Shown here: positions 24,267 through 37,108 of the stretch, piece after piece
How the letters are laid out: each line of letters starts with the position of its first letter
Numbering within the stretch: the stretch's first letter is position 1
NCBI GenBank assembly: GCA_025642065.1
Contig: JAODUP010000182.1
Location: 647,436 to 711,435 of the forward strand
DNA from: Paralvinella palmiformis
Taxonomy: Eukaryota > Annelida > Polychaeta > Terebellida > Alvinellidae
Direction of reading: 5' to 3'
DNA: 64,000 bases
The notes under the pieces: generated by a model
What the model saw: the letters and a program-made list of their open reading frames with translations, nothing else
The model's database searches: none
Told to the model about the DNA's origin: nothing
Program-made: the position numbers and the translations under genes

Positions 24267-25387
24267 TTAATTCAATGGATATTGAATTAAAATAACAGAA
24301 GGTATACAAGACGTAGTAAGGAGCTGTTTGGTAGATAATAGACTAATAAAAATGGTATAACTGATTAGCTTATGATTCTAATGAGACGAAGCACTATATT
24401 AAAAACAATTAATAAGCAATATTTCTCAAAGATGCTGTGATACATTTGTTATCTCCATAGTCTTGTTTAGAGTACAACTTCTGGTCACATATGGTTTTGT
24501 CCATGTGTCATTATATTGATTGTCATTTTTACTAGCCACGTTTTTCAATTTGGCTTTAATTATATAGCACAAGCTAGAAGCGACTGGTATTCGTTCACTT
24601 TTCAGTCATTCTTTTACAACATGCTCTCTTTAGTGGATACAAAGTTTCTCAACCTATTTCGGACAATCTTTAGATTTTCTATTTGGCTTTGGTAGGTCAC
24701 CTGCAACTTTTAAATAACTTGACCAACTTTCATCGTACACCTCAGACAACAATTGCTCCCGCTGTGCATGACAATGCTGCCATCTGGTGACCGGAAAGTA
24801 GCCATAAAGAGAACAGCTCCATGTGGCGATCACCTGGTGGCAGCACCTGCTAGGTACTGGTGACTCACCCGGTTTATTTTCAATGTTTGGATAGCGACCT
24901 GAGTTATGAGCAAGGCAAACACGTCCCGCTTTTTGCTAGTTCATTATTCAGCAAGCACGTTTATATATTTTTAGTCCTATGATGGTGAATCATTGCAGAC
25001 CTATGCCGACATCCTCCCAGTAAACCACCGCTCGATAAAATGTTTGCCAAACTTTTAATAAAACATAACCTTCACCTGGTAGAGCTATAAGAAGGGCATT
25101 CCTATCTTAACTCCAGCTACAATTGATACAGCGTCTAGTTGAACTAAACACCGTCAGGTGTATACACGCATACTCAGCACAATATCAATGCGCGCGCGCG
25201 TGTGTGTACAAGTGTATATATTGTATCTGGATATGATCACTGTGTTGGTTTAGGATTCCCGACGGACAGTCATTCGCTGATCTTCCCACTTGGATCCCGC
25301 CCATGCAAATTAATGATTCCAAAGTGCAATATATTAGTTGTTGGCTGCGATAAGTCGCTCAGAGTAAATCAAACAATCGCTGAATTA

Positions 25388-25815
25388 CATCCACATCTGA
25401 TAACACAGTGTCATAACATGTCCACTACATCCACATCTGATAACACACAAAGTGTCATAACATGTCCACTACATCCACATCTGATAACACACAAAGTGTC
25501 ATAACATGTCCATTACATCCACATCTGATAACACACAAAGTGTCATAACAAGTCCATTACATCCACATCTGATAACACACAGTGTCATAACATGTCCATT
25601 ACATCCACATCTGATAACACACGAAGGGTCATAACATGTCCATTACATCCACATCTGATAACACACAGTGTCATAACATGTCCATTACATCCACATCTGA
25701 TAACACACGAAGTGTCATAACATGTCCATTACATCCACATCTGACAACACACGAAGTGTCATAACATGTCCACTACATCCACATCTGATAACACACGAAG
25801 TGTCATAACATGTGA
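25388..25815. repeat. 39-44-bp minisatellite, about 10 copies
   Basis: Unit ACATCCACATCTGATAACAC then ACAAAGTGTCATAACATGTC and CAT(T). Length variants differ by presence of ACAAAG, ACGAAG or ACAG. Units abut directly without unique spacers, so this is not a CRISPR-like array. Confidence 0.9.
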
Positions 25816-26320
25816 ATCACAACCACATGTTATGAAACTGTTATGAAACATGTTATCTAAATATCCTGCCCACTCGCCCATTGTCCCCAAAAACTACAAT
25901 ATACCTTTCAGTAGTTAATTTAAATGTTTTTCTACTTCTAAAAACTAGTTGCTCCAGTTAATATAATATCCTTTCGTTACTATTCCTAAAAGAATTCTTT
26001 CATTTCAAAGAGGTCGTCTTTGTGTTTATTTGAACTTTTCGGATGTGTGTATATCTGTCAATGCACAATGTCATTTCTCTTATTATAATATAAATCTCTG
26101 TTCACGATATTATTTCTATAAGCTTGAAGTTGAACAAAGAAAACTTTATCCATGTATAAACATGTTTACCAACTCGTCTGTCATATATCTAACATACAAC
26201 AAACTAGTTGAAAACATCATAAACTAATCAATCTTGGCAACATCAATCTTAAATTGATTACTGATTTTCTTTTGATATATATGAAAGAAGAGCAGTTTGA
26301 GCTGAATCACCTGATAACAC

Positions 26321-26324
<4 letters not shown>

Positions 26325-26358
<34 letters not shown>
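26325..26358. repeat. (TA)n microsatellite
   Basis: About 17 TA units; a second run lies at 26506-26546. Confidence 0.9.
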
Positions 26359-26362
<4 letters not shown>

Positions 26363-26502
26363 CCACATCAGTGGAAGTGATAGACTGTAGATCGTATAAA
26401 ACAACAACAGGCTCTATATTACTCATTATTAGCACAGGCTGTATACAGTGTTATGGTGTACAAAAGAGTAGCCTGTAATCCAATGCTATATAAAGTAACA
26501 GG

Positions 26503-26548
<46 letters not shown>

Positions 26549-26715
26549 TATACAAGATGGCAGCCTGTACAAATTGACATGCTGTACCAAATTAAATGAT
26601 GTACACGGTGGCAGACCGTATGAGATGAGAGGCTCAGCAAAGTACAGCATGTGGGATAACATCACAGCCATTAATTCTGATACTTTCAAAGGATGGTGAC
26701 TCGAGTTGATATACT

Positions 26716-27515
26716 GTACAAGCTGACAGACTGTTTATACAGGGCAAATACCTGTATCAGTAGGCCTACAAGGTGACAGACTATCTATACAGGGCAAATA
26801 CCTGTATCAGTAGGCCTACAAGGTGACATACTGTCTATACAGGGCAAATACCTGTATCAGTAGGCCTACAAGGTGACAGACTGTCTATACAGGGCAACTG
26901 CCTGTATCAGTAGGCCTACAAGGTGACATACTGTCTATACATGGTGACTGCATGTATCAGTACAAAATAGACTGTTTATACACTGTATCAGTAGGCCTAC
27001 AAGGTGACAGACTGTCTATACAGGGCAACTGCCTGTATCAGTAGGCCTACAAGGTGACATACTGTCTATACATGGTGACTGCATGTATCAGTACAAAATA
27101 GACTGTTTATACACTGTATCAGTAGGCCTACAAGGTGACAGACTGTCTATACAGGGCAACTGCCTGTATCAGTAGGCCTACAAGGTGACATACTGTCTAT
27201 ACAGGGCAAATACCTGTATCAGTAGGCCTACAAGGTGACAGACTGTCTATACAGGGCAACTGCCTGTATCAGTAGGCCTACAAGGTGACATACTGTCTAT
27301 ACATGGTGACTGCATGTATCAGTACAAAATAGACTGTTTATATCTGTACTATTACAAGTACTGTACAAGAGAGACTGTCTATACAGGGGAACTGCCTGTA
27401 TCAGTACAAGCAGAGAGACTGTCTATACAAGGCAACTGTCTGTATCAGTACAAGTAGGGAGACTGTCTAAACAGGGTAACTGCATGTATCAGTATAATAT
27501 AACAGGGTCTTTATA
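26716..27515. repeat. 50-bp minisatellite with higher-order structure
   Basis: Base unit AGGTGACAGACTGTCTATAC, AGGGCAAATACCTGTATCAG, TAGGCCTACA. From about 26870 a longer period of about 120 bp appears, made of a normal unit, a TGGTGACTGCATGTATCAG variant and a short ACAAAATAGACTGTTTATAC variant, repeated in the same order. Copies decay toward the right end. Confidence 0.85.
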
Positions 27516-28085
27516 CTGCCTATATCAGTATACGTTGACAAGCTGTCAAAAGCCTTGAATCAAGCATTGATGAAGTGTTAGCTAAAAAAACGATAAATAT
27601 CAGTGAAGTCAAACTGTATAATGGTATAACTGTATGATATGTTAGGATAATGCTAGTAAATACCTAGACAAAAATAGGATGAAAACACACACACACACAC
27701 ACACGTCATTTAAGGAGAGGAAAACATTCAAAGAAAACACAGAGTTAGCTAAAATAACGCCTCTAAAATAAATATGATTCTACTATTTCTAGGATAAAAA
27801 ACCAATACATCTTCTCGTTGGTATCTCTTAACCTCATCTTCTCGTTGGTATCTCTTAACCTAAACACACACACACACTACATCAACTAACAGATAACTTG
27901 TGTTCAGTAAATAAAAATCGACACAAAAACATCATTTAGTCAATAAATAATAAAGAAAACAAAATCGACCGTAACAGTTGATATCTCGTGTTTCTCATTT
28001 GTCTGTGATTATCTTCTCGACCGTGGTCGATGTCTCGTAACAATTTACAATGTTCGACTCGTGTTATGGCTCAGCTCAATCAACC

Positions 28086-28214
28086 GTGACGATTGATGTT
28101 CTATGGCCACTAAAGGGAATTCGAAGATGAAATATATTTTCAGATATGCCCACGCCGAGATTCGAACTCGGCTGGTAGTGTTCTGCGGTCCAACACGCTA
28201 CCGCTAGACCAGTA
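28086..28214 (-). mobile_element. tRNA-derived SINE, type A, with well-kept tRNA head
   Basis: The head on the minus strand has box A TGGTCTAGCGGTAGCG and box B GCCGAGTTCGAATCTCGGC, the latter forming a full T-arm. The body is internally deleted. Not a functional tRNA: acceptor ends do not pair. Confidence 0.7.
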
Positions 28215-28632
28215 AAGTTTAAATACTGTCTAAACACCATCAACATACAACACGGTTGTTACTAATATTCTCCATCTTGTGACGTTTCTCGGTTGTACAT
28301 ATTCCCCCCCCCCCACTATCCCATTTTACGTACTCGTATAATTCACTATTAACATCAACTCCCCGTGAAGCATGACCTTTTTAGCTGGCAGTTATATCAG
28401 GCTAATATTACATTAGAACGATACGGAAGGAGTAAAGTTATTCAGGTTTACTGGTAATTCTCATATACATGATGCATTTGTTAGTTGTCAGTTACGAACG
28501 TCTAGTACGATAAACGTCTATATTAAGAACTGTGACATTTGATGTCCTGTGGCCGATGCACGCATGCATCTTGGCCTCGTGGCACAACAAAGATCTTCCA
28601 TTGCTCGTACATCAGTGTGTACCTGTGTCAGG

Positions 28633-28810
28633 TGATGACGATTGGTGTTTTGACGGTCATATGGTAGGCTAAATGAGCCGATTGACCTCCAACGGTAATC
28701 AAGTGAAGTCGAAGATGAACCACCCTTCAGATATGCCCATGCAAAGATTCGAACACGAGTGGTAGCGACATGTGGTCCAACACGCTACTGTTAGACAACA
28801 GGGGCGCCCT
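28633..28810 (-). mobile_element. tRNA-derived SINE, type A
   Basis: Near full-length copy from the GATGACGATTGGTGTTTTGA tail to the GGGGCGCCC start; box B reads CGTGTTCGAATCTTTG. Same strand as LRRFIP. Confidence 0.7.
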
Positions 28811-29041
28811 ATGTCAGAGAGTCGTTTATATTTGAGAGATATTCAAACTTACCGTGTCCCCATACTTGAAACTGAAGCAAAAAATATTCACAGAAAGTCC
28901 TTTTTTTGTTTGATTAATGTATTCAGTTTGTGTATTCCCACAATAAATTATTAATACCTTAATCAAAATAATGACTATGAAGAAAACGATGCCAAGTTTG
29001 TGATGATATGCTAATAAGTGAGAACAAAAGGAGAACTTTCA

Positions 29042-29216
29042 GCTGTTTTATGGACACTTTTGTGAACCAGGTAAGCTAAATGGAGCAAGCGTCCTCCAAA
29101 GGTAATGAGGTGAAGTGAAACAAGAAATAACCTTCTGACATAGCCTGGCTGGGTTTTGAAGCCAGGTGCTATAGATCTGTGGCTGACCATGCTACCAGTT
29201 AGGCCATCGAGGCGCC
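29042..29216 (-). mobile_element. tRNA-derived SINE, type B
   Basis: Box A TGGCCTAACTGGTAGCATG, box B GGCTTCAAAACCCAG, body as in other type B copies. Short flanking repeat CTTTCA at 29036-29041 and 29217-29222. Same strand as LRRFIP. Confidence 0.7.
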
Positions 29217-29347
29217 CTTTCAAAAATGAGAAACTACATTTAAAATAAACATGAAATAAAACTAAAACATCCATTTTTTATCCTAGGGAACCAAATACAC
29301 TGAAAAAATATGCCCATGAGATTGTAAACTATTATACCCGGAGTATG

Positions 29348-29349
<2 letters not shown>

Positions 29350-29445
<96 letters not shown>
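29350..29445. repeat. (TG)n microsatellite, about 47 units
   Basis: Uninterrupted TG run, the longest dinucleotide CA/TG tract in the window. Confidence 0.95.
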
Positions 29446-29446
<1 letters not shown>

Positions 29447-29694
29447 AAGGGGTTAGTCCCCTTTTTGGGCCCTTGTATCAAAAAAGCAATGGCAGCACTA
29501 TTAAGTATTATATAGTCAAGTAGACTATGGTATGTAAGATGGACTGTTTACCACCGAGTACCCAAAAATAAACCTTGACAGGCGAAAATATTCAACCAGA
29601 TGGCTGGCTGATAGAAACATCAGTTCATCCGATGACATAATCCCGGCTTGAGCCCTTTAGTGTCAGTTTGTTGCCAGATATGTACGGATGTTCC

Positions 29695-29860
29695 AACGGG
29701 GCGGTGGCCAGGGCACTACACTACAAACCAGGCTGTGTGTTCGAATCTGGCTCATGCTTGTATTTGTGGGATGGTTCACATGCCAGTCATATCATTATCA
29801 CCCTCGGTGTGACCAGAGCACCGTGGCTAAACAAATAAACTCTTGCTAGAAGTTTGATAC
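29695..29860 (+). mobile_element. tRNA-like SINE of a different family (type C)
   Basis: Box A region GGCGGTGGCCAGGGCACTAC, box B TGTGTTCGAATCTGGCTC, then CTTGTATTTGTGGGATGGTT and GGCTAAACAAATAAACTC. Similar but older traces occur at about 31310-31400, 33805-33900, 43890-43960, 46395-46510 and 56700-56845. Confidence 0.5.
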
Positions 29861-30199
29861 AAAGACTGAAGATGGGCCAAACTATTACAGGTAGAGAAGG
29901 TCATCTGGATAACCATCAGGGGCCAGGTGTATGAAATTCTATCAAATACTGTTACATCATAATGTATAAATATAGCAGTTACTGCTCTTGAAATTAGCAT
30001 ACTTTATTTAGTATGTCTCGTAATCAGATTACAAGGTAAACAAAATCTCACACTTATGGAGATACAGACCAGAAACTGAACATTAATTTGAACATTTCAG
30101 TGATTCATCAACATAGTCAATTTAGTGCATGTAGTAGAAAAATTGTATAATTATTATACATATCCTACTAATGGCTAACAGTGTTAAAAATCCATAAAC

Positions 30200-30335
30200 T
30201 ACTTTTGCACTGTTTCTATTAAATTTAAAGGCACTGTTTCCATTAAACTTAAACTTGTTGTTTCTATTAAAGCCATCGTTTCCATTAAAGGCACTGTTTC
30301 TATTAAAGGCACTGTTTCTATTAAGGACAGACAAA
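30200..30335. repeat. Short tandem repeat around GTTTCTATTAAAGGCACT
   Basis: Six or seven diverged 12-18-bp units, open on the minus strand as FNRNSAFN-type repeats by chance. Confidence 0.7.
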
Positions 30336-30810
30336 TAAATAAGAGATAAACCTCCCTTCCTATTTTGGCTCATAAATATCAGGCGACCAAAATGGACAAT
30401 GACTTTGTTGGCAGTTCTCCATCCAACTAGCCACTCACTAACACTAACAGACCAAATTGTTTACTGAAAAACAAAACGTAGAAGAAAATTTGAAAGAACA
30501 GAGCTCACAGACATTAAACAGAGAGAGAAATAGATCTGTATATTTAGTGTTTTGATTACTGATGCTCAACGGTAAGATGGTGGCTCCCCCCATCTCCTCC
30601 TCCACCAGCCAGTTAGAGCCAATGATACCTGACTGGATCATCTCTGACAGGTATTAATCAGACTGGATCAGTTAGTGTCTGATGTGATCAACCACCGATC
30701 AACATGTCTGTGATACTGGCTACACGAAATATAGATATATAACAATGTCTGGTTGTGGGAAACTGATAATATTACATTGAGTTCCCATATACTTCACCTT
30801 TATACACATA

Positions 30811-30843
<33 letters not shown>

Positions 30844-31527
30844 GGAGGTACAACAAATAAGACCAGGATGCTATTAATATAGCCAAATTCGACCATCTCA
30901 ATCTATAATAATATAGTATATATATAATTAGTCAGTTGTCAAGAAGACAGTTACACACCTCTGCCATCTCTCACACAGTCATAGAGTCCAGGTAATATGT
31001 TACCTGGTATACTTATAATAATTAATTATGATTCATAACTACTGCTGTATATAATATGTGTGTAGACATATCTAGGTAACTATGTATCACTATGTTATGC
31101 ACACAGTACAGTATTTTCTCCCCCCCCCCCATTTTAGCCATCCTGAACATGATTATTTTTATATCTCCGGAGTCTAATTATGAGAAATGAAAAATAAATA
31201 CACTATTTTGGATCCAGGATTTCAACCCGAGTCAGTGATTGGTCATTTCTGATCAATATGATCCACAGACAACCTGATAGGGAATTGATAAGATAAGGTA
31301 TTCCAGATGGTACTGTGGTGAGAGCACTGCACTGCAAACATCCAGATCATGGGTTCGCATCCAGGTCATACCAACATATTTGTGGGATATATTTCTCTAG
31401 GTAGATGCTTCTCAGCCATATGTCATGTGGGATCAACACCAAAATTGAACAATTTCATTCAGCAACAGGATATACTGATCCTGATTGATAGATTGAAAAT
31501 CTTCAAGTAGTGCTCATAATTAAATAA

Positions 31528-31680
31528 TAATTTCTCATATTATATTAGATAATTTCTCATATTATATTACATAATAATTTCTCATATTATATTACATAAT
31601 AATTTCTCATATTATATTACATATATAATTTCTCATATAAATCAAATAATAATTTCTCATATTAATCAAACAAAATTTCT
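31528..31680. repeat. About 26-bp AT-rich tandem repeat
   Basis: Unit AATAATTTCTCATATTATAT then TACAT, about six copies with indels. Confidence 0.75.
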
Positions 31681-32369
31681 ACAACTTATAACATATATAT
31701 TCAACTTTTATTACATCGTTATATATTAGTGGGCAGAGTATCAGAAATCCATTGACTAATACTAAGTGTAATACACAGAATAAATGACATTTCAAGAGAA
31801 CGGTCATCCTCATTATCCACATATATATGTTAGGTATGTAATTATAAGCTTCCAGTATTTACAGTTTGAGAGAGTTTTTTAAAGGTGGGTTTCAATAATA
31901 TTTTCCAATGGTATTGAGTTAACGTGTGTTTTATTTAGTCTCAATGCTGGTTGTGGTACTTGTACAGACGTCTTCAGACATATCATGTCCGTGTTCCAGA
32001 CAGATTTTGAAAAAGACACGATTCAGGTGGCAGAAGGAGGTCATTTTTATGCAAAAACGACATTGGGGGGGGGGGAAGGAACATTACTAAAAACAGTTAA
32101 CTTTGGCAATTTGTTAATATACATGGAATGTTAGAATTACTAGTCCCAGCTAACTCAGAAACTTCGTGGTGACCAGGGGAAATGCAGTCGGATATACCAG
32201 ACACTCCAAACCCAGCAGGGTGCCATAAAAAGGGCACAGGACACTGAATAAAAGGGTTCTCACTTTTATTCTGTGTCCTCTCCAAAGGTACATATCCAAA
32301 TAAGGGAAGGGTGCATTGCCCTCGGAAAGGGACCTGGCTGAAACATTGTATGTATATTACGGGTGTATT

Positions 32370-32560
32370 ACGTATATATATTATGTGTATATATTGTATG
32401 TGTGTATATACTGTATGTATATTATGTGTATATATTGTATGTATATTATGTGTATATATTATATGTATATTATGGGTGTATTATGTGTATATACTGTATG
32501 TATATTATGTGTACATATTATGTGTATATACTGTATGTATATTATGGGTTCCTTATGTAT
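32370..32560. repeat. TATGTATATTATGTGTATAT tandem repeat
   Basis: Roughly 20-bp units in tandem; open frames encoding YCMYIMCIY-like peptides come from the repeat and are not genes. Confidence 0.85.
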
Positions 32561-32647
32561 AAATCTGACACATAATATTAAAAAGTTAGGACATAATGGA
32601 TGAGAGTTGACTCTCTGTAGGGAAACATCCGAGTGAAATGCTAATAT

Positions 32648-32915
32648 GGAGATTAACAACATCTGGGATAATATGGGAGATTAACAACATCTGGGATAAT
32701 ATGGGAGATTAACAACATCTGGGATAATATGGGAGATTAACAACATCTGGGATAATAACAACATCTGGGATAATATGGGAGATTAACAACATCTGGGATA
32801 ATATGGGAGATTAACAACATCTGGGATAATAACAACATCTGGGATAATATGGGAGATTAACAACATCTGGGATAATATGGGAGATTAACAACATCTGGGA
32901 TAATATGGGAGAACC
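32648..32915. repeat. 28-bp minisatellite with deleted units
   Basis: Unit GGGAGATTAACAACATCTGG then GATAATAT, about ten copies. Two copies lack the GGGAGATT part in the same way and recur at a fixed interval, which suggests a higher-order duplication. Confidence 0.85.
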
Positions 32916-35654
32916 TCTTATTACCTAAGGAAAACCTTCCTTTACCCCCCCCCCCACACACACATACACAGAGAGATGGCTGAGCAGTGACTTCCATGTG
33001 AAATATATCCCGTTCATGTTTTCCAGATTTGAATACCTAATCCTCACAAACTGCCTAGAATACTTCAAATTGCTAACTAAGACACTATTAAAGAGTATAC
33101 CATGTCATCATATTTCCACCGGCAGATGATCATAATATGCAATAAATAGTATCTCTCGATGAGTCTGCATAATTTCATATTAGGAGGATGTTGCTGATCT
33201 ATCTCAATAACCGAATAAGACATTCCTTCACATCAGAGTCCTAAACACATCTCAACAGATAATGTTTATCTATTATCATCTAAATAATTAATGACATCAA
33301 TCTCTATTTATCTATTTTAAGACTAATACTATTTACTAATAGGATATAAAAAGCAGATCCGCAGTTCTAAGAACTTTCCATTTTGGTTTGGCCTACTAAG
33401 GATTTGTCTTGTGGATCATGCATCCCCCTGCATACCCCCACCCAGTACTGACCTGTACAATTTGCCAAGACCATCAACTGCCTAGAAGGTATGTCATTTT
33501 TATTTATCAGTTAGTGGGTACTTGTGTTAAGACCAAGTCAGCTAGTGAGTACATGAAAGATTAGTAGCCAGTGAGTGTCTTTGAACTCGGCGACCTCCCA
33601 ATTTCTACTCTACTATCACAGTCACTATAAGCCATCATAATTCTCAACATGTGTCAGGTGGGTAAATCTAGAGATAACCCTCAAAACATGACCTCTGGGT
33701 GTAGGGTGGGTGCAAGTGCAATATTTTGAATCCACTGGATTCAGTACAGTGTGAGCAAGAGACACACTGTGCAAGTAACCATAGGTAACCATAGCGCTCC
33801 TAATCCTATAGAATAGCTGGTTATGTACTGCGTTGCAGTCCTTGAGGTGGTGGGTTAGAATCCACCCAGTTGCTTGTATTTGTGGAATCTTTCATCTGAT
33901 CCTTTCATTTCACAAGGAAGCAACCCCAAGTCTGAGGCCAGCAAAGGCACTGGATCACCCTAACCCCTCCAAAGAAAACTACATTATTTCTAACGTAGAT
34001 GCAGGTAATGACAAAATATTGCAGGATTATGGCAAATGTGTGTGTGGCTATCTTAGATTGTTTTATATTCCCCACAGTAGCTACTGAGGTGAAACCGAAG
34101 ACATCAAATTCCATGCCAGACACTCTATCAATATCACCTTACCCATCATCCATGCACCCAACCAACACCTGCTGTATTTAATGAAACGTGAAACATCTAA
34201 ATAAGTGAGCGAGTAGAAAAACACCCAAACTCAGCTCACTTTAGATTATCCAAATTACTGAGAGTAAAGTTAATGAGTTGTGGTCGATCATTTAACACTA
34301 TCAATATTACCAAACGAAATGAGGGAAACTACTCCCATCTTTTAGAAATTTCCAATGGATAGTATACTCGGCTAAGAAAACCTTGCCAGTTACCTGTCTG
34401 GTGGAAAAACTCCCCTGCCAAAGTCTGGAAAGAAATCCTAATCCACAAAAAGTCGTACCCTGACCCACGTGGGCATATCTCATAGTTAAAGAAAGGACTG
34501 CAAATTAATACTCCCCCCCCCCCTCTAAGAACATACTAATAACTGATTAGCAACAAAAATATAAATAAAGGTATCTCCAATATCATTAATCATTTATTGA
34601 GTTTGTATTTTTACATTGTTGTTTTCTCATCACAGTAAGACAGAACTTTAAAAACTGTGTCTACAGCTGTCTGCTCAATAATGGGTAATAAAGTGTACCA
34701 AGCTTCTTACACAATCCCTTCCTGTATAGATGGTAGCACACACTGCTCTGGACTCAAGTTTTAGGTTAAATTCTGACTGTTACCAGTATCTGTTTCCCCA
34801 CAAAGTAGCTCTTCAGTGACACGGTTGAGGTTGGATCAGTGATGAGGCCAAACACAACCAAATTCCGTTCTCATTTGTATTTAGGTTGAATTTCTATTTA
34901 GACTGTATCAGCTTTGGCATGGTGTTGGATACTTCTGTATTGTAAGTTAACACAGCACGTTAAGCAATTCTGGCCACATGCCACTGTTTACATCTACCAG
35001 ATACTTGTTTACACCTGCTTGGACTGAGGTATGTCAATGCTGAAACAAACTGCATGTTTGAACTAAGACATATTGGATATAAAGATGTTGAGCTTATTAT
35101 TTAAGGTTGCTGTACCATATTTCAATGCAAACATATATCAAGTATATAACAAGTATCAAAGACAGCAAGTATTCATTTCATAAACACAACCAACCACACA
35201 TACACATTTATAACTCTCTCTCTGTCCGTTCATTTTGACACAATTATAAAACAAACACACACCAAAATCAGCAAACATACACATAGACAAACATATCTGT
35301 ACATGTAGAAATAATGTCATATTTTTCTCGGATTGAGTAGCCATAAATAAGGCTAAGAATTACTAAGATACAAAAGAAACTTTCTGGATGATCCTGGACT
35401 GGACATGGAGACCCTGGTATTATGGACTAAAAACTAATATGAAAATCCACAATCACCTTTACCATGATGTCATATCATCAACAAGCATGTTTAAATTTAT
35501 AAAAAAATCTGTAATAAATATATGGTATATGGCATTTATCACATTCTGTAATAAATGTATGGTTTGTGGTATTTATCAAAAATCTGTAATAAATATAAGG
35601 TTTATGAGCATCATATTGGTCAAATTCTGTAATAAATGTATGGTTTATGCTATT
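32916..35654. other. Large LRRFIP intron, no exon recognised
   Basis: Unique AT-rich sequence with C-runs, a trace of a type C SINE near 33810-33900, and otherwise nothing I can name. Confidence 0.45.
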
Positions 35655-36429
35655 CAGGTATGAGGTCAAATACATTGAAATGTATTTAAATACAAATACT
35701 TTTCCTTTGGTCAAATACGTTCATTTGTAAATATATTTAAATACAAATACTTTTGGATGTATTACAAATACAAATACTTTTCAAATGAAAAGAACAAATT
35801 CATTGTTTTTCCTTTGGTTTTTATTCTGACACACACATTACATAACATCACAGCATCAACTAGATTTGTCACATCAATTTATGAATTTTTTGTTGATTAC
35901 ACCTGAGGAACATAAGATGTTTAAAATTCTTGTAGGAATGTCAGGGTGTATCAGCTGGAATAATGAATGATATATGTTGGAAGGCTAGTCCTTTTATAAG
36001 AAAGATGAGATCTGCTCATTGGATTTACTCGCAAGATGTTTCATATTATCATTTGATCCCTTCTAATTATACTACATATAATTGAGGATAATCTCCCTTT
36101 GACTGACAAGGAATCAATCAGAAGTTATTACATTAAAGATATCATTAGTTGCATTTCCTTATGATCACAGAGAGAAGACAATTCCTTCATGGTTGTGTGT
36201 CTGCAATTCAGTGATCAGATTATTTTCTGAAACAAATCATGTTGGTGACAAAATATTCAGATCAAAACATGAACTAATTTTAGAAAAGTATTTTAATGTA
36301 TTTGAAGAATCAAATACTTAGTGAAAGTATTTAAATACAAATACTTTTCTTTATGGTAAGCTGAAATACAAATACTTGAAAAAGGTATTTAAATACATTC
36401 AAATACAAATGTATTTGACCCCATGCCTG
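35655..36429. mobile_element. hAT-like non-autonomous element, 775 bp, with 8-bp TSD
   Basis: Left end CAGGTATGAGGTCAAATACA, right end (reverse strand) CAGGCATGGGGTCAAATACA. Flanks ATGCTATT (35647-35654) and ATACTATT (36430-36437) match at 7 of 8, the 8-bp duplication typical of hAT. Subterminal regions are built of AAATACAAATAC words in inverted orientation. No transposase. Confidence 0.8.
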
Positions 36430-36759
36430 ATACTATTAATCAAATTTATATGTACAAAGAGGGTTGGTCTTCAGTTATTACAAAATCACATACTAATCTA
36501 CAACATTAACTCTTCAACTTAATCCATGGCCAATTGATTATTCAAATACCTTATCAAATTATGATAAATGAGATGATAATTATAATAATTTAGAATTAAT
36601 AAAATACACTTGCAAGCAGTATCAATTCCAAGTCACTGTACAGTAAAACCCCAATTATGATGTCCCTAAATGGTTAAATGATCATTATTGTTTATTGGAG
36701 AAAGCATTCAGAAAAGACATAACAAGAGAAACTAGTTAAACACTAGTTAATGTCTGGAT

Positions 36760-37108
36760 CAGGGTTGTTCGATTTAAATCATTGATTGCTGCTTTAGAAT
36801 TCTGCATCGTGTCTTTCATCAATAATACAATTCCGTAGTCAAAGTGGCTCATTCAAGCCTTACGTGTTTGCCGATGAGTTAATTCATTTAGTATCACCCC
36901 TCACTTAGTGGGAATCACAGAAGGGTTGTTTGGATACTTGGGTTGTTAACACTTTGTCGCCAGGTGCTGTTTCATCTAGTGCTGGCGTGGAATGCATTTT
37001 TAATGATTTTAATTTTTAAAAGATCAAAAAAAGTCTTCATTAGTTTTGTGTGTTAGGAAATGTATGAATGTTTTATTATTTAAAAAATCCGATTTTTTTG
37101 CAACCCTG
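36760..37108. mobile_element. hAT-like MITE, 349 bp, with 8-bp TSD
   Basis: Left end CAGGGTTGTTCGATTTAAAT, right end (reverse strand) CAGGGTTGCAAAAAAATCGG. Target duplication GTCTGGAT (36752-36759) and GTCTGGAC (37109-37116), 7 of 8 identical. The end sequence with AAATCGATTTAAA-like words is a common hAT MITE type in animals. Confidence 0.8.

Noticed and set aside
25388..25815. Regular repeats resembling a CRISPR array
   Set aside because: Repeats abut without unique spacers, the unit varies in length and the genome is eukaryotic; a minisatellite.
28140..28214. tRNA gene
   Set aside because: A and B boxes and a T-arm are present but acceptor stem and anticodon arm do not pair, and it continues into a SINE body.
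32311..32603. Three overlapping 70-95-codon frames rich in Tyr, Cys and Ile
   Set aside because: Produced by the TATGTATATTATGTGTATAT tandem repeat.
36643..36672. Possible second pogo/Tigger end (TA then CAGTAAAACCCC)
   Set aside because: No matching inverted end found nearby, so it cannot be delimited as an element.
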